DNA from: Plasmodium relictum
Taxonomy: Eukaryota; Apicomplexa; Aconoidasida; Haemosporida; Plasmodiidae
Length of the DNA stretch: 64,000 nucleotides
Assembly: GCF_900005765.1 (NCBI RefSeq)
Contig: NC_041692.1
Coordinates: 62,001 to 126,000 of the forward strand
Direction: 5' to 3'
Part shown: positions 63,277 to 64,000 of the stretch, in pieces
Numbering within the stretch: the first letter of the stretch is position 1
Layout of the letters: each line of letters begins with the position of its first letter
Made by a program: the position numbers and the translations under genes
The notes under the pieces: generated by a model
What the model saw: only the letters and a program-made list of their open reading frames with translations
Database searches by the model: none
Told to the model about the DNA's origin: nothing

Positions 63277-64000
63277 TTATGTAACTTCCAATGAATCTAA
63301 TACATATTTTTCATTTTGTAATTTTCTTTTTGCCAATTTTCTTACGGCATTTAGCATTAAACGTTCTTTTCTGTTTTTACATTTAAAATTAATTATATCA
63401 AAAAGCTTTCTTTCTTTAAATCTTCTTCTTTTTGATGATAATTTTGATTTCATAAAAGGATTTTTAATATCATAAGCTAATGGTGCGTTTTTCTTCAAAA
63501 TACAACTTGAGGAAGAACCAAAAAGTTTAAATGATGAATCATCACTTACTTCATTAGAATATGTGAGTTCATCTAAGTTTTTCTTAATCATCTCAAAAAA
63601 TTTCTTTGAATCTATTACTTCTTCCTTTTTAAGTTTTTCATCATCATTTTGAGACTGATTTGTTCCATTTACTTGATCATTTTCGTTTTTTTCAGTTTCA
63701 CCTAAAATATCTAGGGTATCATCATTTTTTTTATTAATTTCATCATCTATCTTTTGGGTTACATTTGTTGTATTTATTTTACCTAAATCTTTTTTAGTTT
63801 CATTTTTCTTGTCTATTTCATAGCTATTTTCTTGAGTTTCTTTCTTTTTATTTATATCACCATTTTTTTTTTTAATTTCTAATTGTTCTTTAAACTTATC
63901 GTAAAATTTAATTCTCTTTTGTGTAACAGGATCATAATATTTATTTATAAATGATTGTAATCCATTAATATAAAAAGGATTATTTTTGAATTTTTCATGA
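63277..64000 (-). CDS. C-terminal part of an unrecognised basic protein (5' end beyond window)
   Basis: A minus-strand frame is open from the right edge to a stop at 63277, giving 240 visible residues. I do not recognise the family. The first visible part contains LQSFINKYYDPVTQKRIKFY. A hydrophilic Lys/Asn/Glu-rich linker follows. The last 100 residues are strongly basic, with SKRRRFKERKLFDIINFKCK and ERLMLNAVRKLAKRKLQ, suggesting a nuclear or nucleolar nucleic-acid-associated protein. In-frame Met codons near 63591 could be mistaken for a start, but the frame continues upstream without a break and its composition is coding-like, so the start lies outside the window. Confidence 0.7.
   Translation of the reverse strand, partial: HEKFKNNPFYINGLQSFINKYYDPVTQKRIKFYDKFKEQLEIKKKNGDINKKKETQENSYEIDKKNETKKDLGKINTTNVTQKIDDEINKKNDDTLDILGETEKNENDQVNGTNQSQNDDEKLKKEEVIDSKKFFEMIKKNLDELTYSNEVSDDSSFKLFGSSSSCILKKNAPLAYDIKNPFMKSKLSSKRRRFKERKLFDIINFKCKNRKERLMLNAVRKLAKRKLQNEKYVLDSLEVT

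Overview
The window looks like nuclear DNA from a malaria parasite (Plasmodium). Non-coding DNA is very AT-rich with (TA)n and poly-A/T tracts, coding regions carry long Asn/Lys-rich low-complexity insertions, and introns are short, AT-rich and GT..AG. The protein set is the usual Plasmodium one: a MIT1-type CorA channel, an L-type cyclin, HSP20 and a PUB-UBX protein. From memory, unchecked, the ligase, CorA, HSP20 and cyclin genes lie in a similar order on P. falciparum chromosome 13. I cannot name the species.

Layout, left to right. 1-20150 (-) is a giant uninterrupted frame, open at the left edge, that looks like the HEAT/FAT part of TRRAP/Tra1. 22486-23572 (+) is GINS subunit PSF3 (5 exons). 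23968-26994 (-) is condensin CAP-H (4 exons). 28869-31823 (-) is DNA ligase I (2 exons) with a secretory/transit-like leader. 33007-34570 (-) is a CorA-like Mg2+ channel with a GMN motif. 36085-36630 (+) is a small unknown protein. 37214-39019 (-) is a PUB+UBX p97 cofactor. 40367-40984 (-) is HSP20. 42569-45799 (+) is a SET-domain methyltransferase of the RuBisCO-LSMT type with a signal peptide. 46072-47372 (+) is an L-type cyclin (6 exons). 47373-49391 is a convergent spacer with two GC-richer, foldable islands that may be ncRNAs. 49392-54166 (-) is an FCP1/SCP (NIF)-type phosphatase (8 exons) with a very long repeat-rich N-terminus. 56929-57896 (+) is RPB11 (4 exons). 58782-62480 (+) is a Ctf4/WDHD1-like protein. 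63277-64000 (-) is the 3' end of an unrecognised basic protein.

The main theme is nuclear chromosome biology. PSF3 (CMG helicase), Ctf4 (links CMG to polymerase alpha), DNA ligase I (Okazaki fragments) and CAP-H (mitotic compaction) all act on replicating or segregating chromosomes. TRRAP, cyclin L, RPB11 and the CTD-type phosphatase act in transcription or mRNA processing. No mobile element, CRISPR array or convincing tRNA/rRNA was found. The least explained material is the pair of structured islands at 47797-47857 and 48414-48573.
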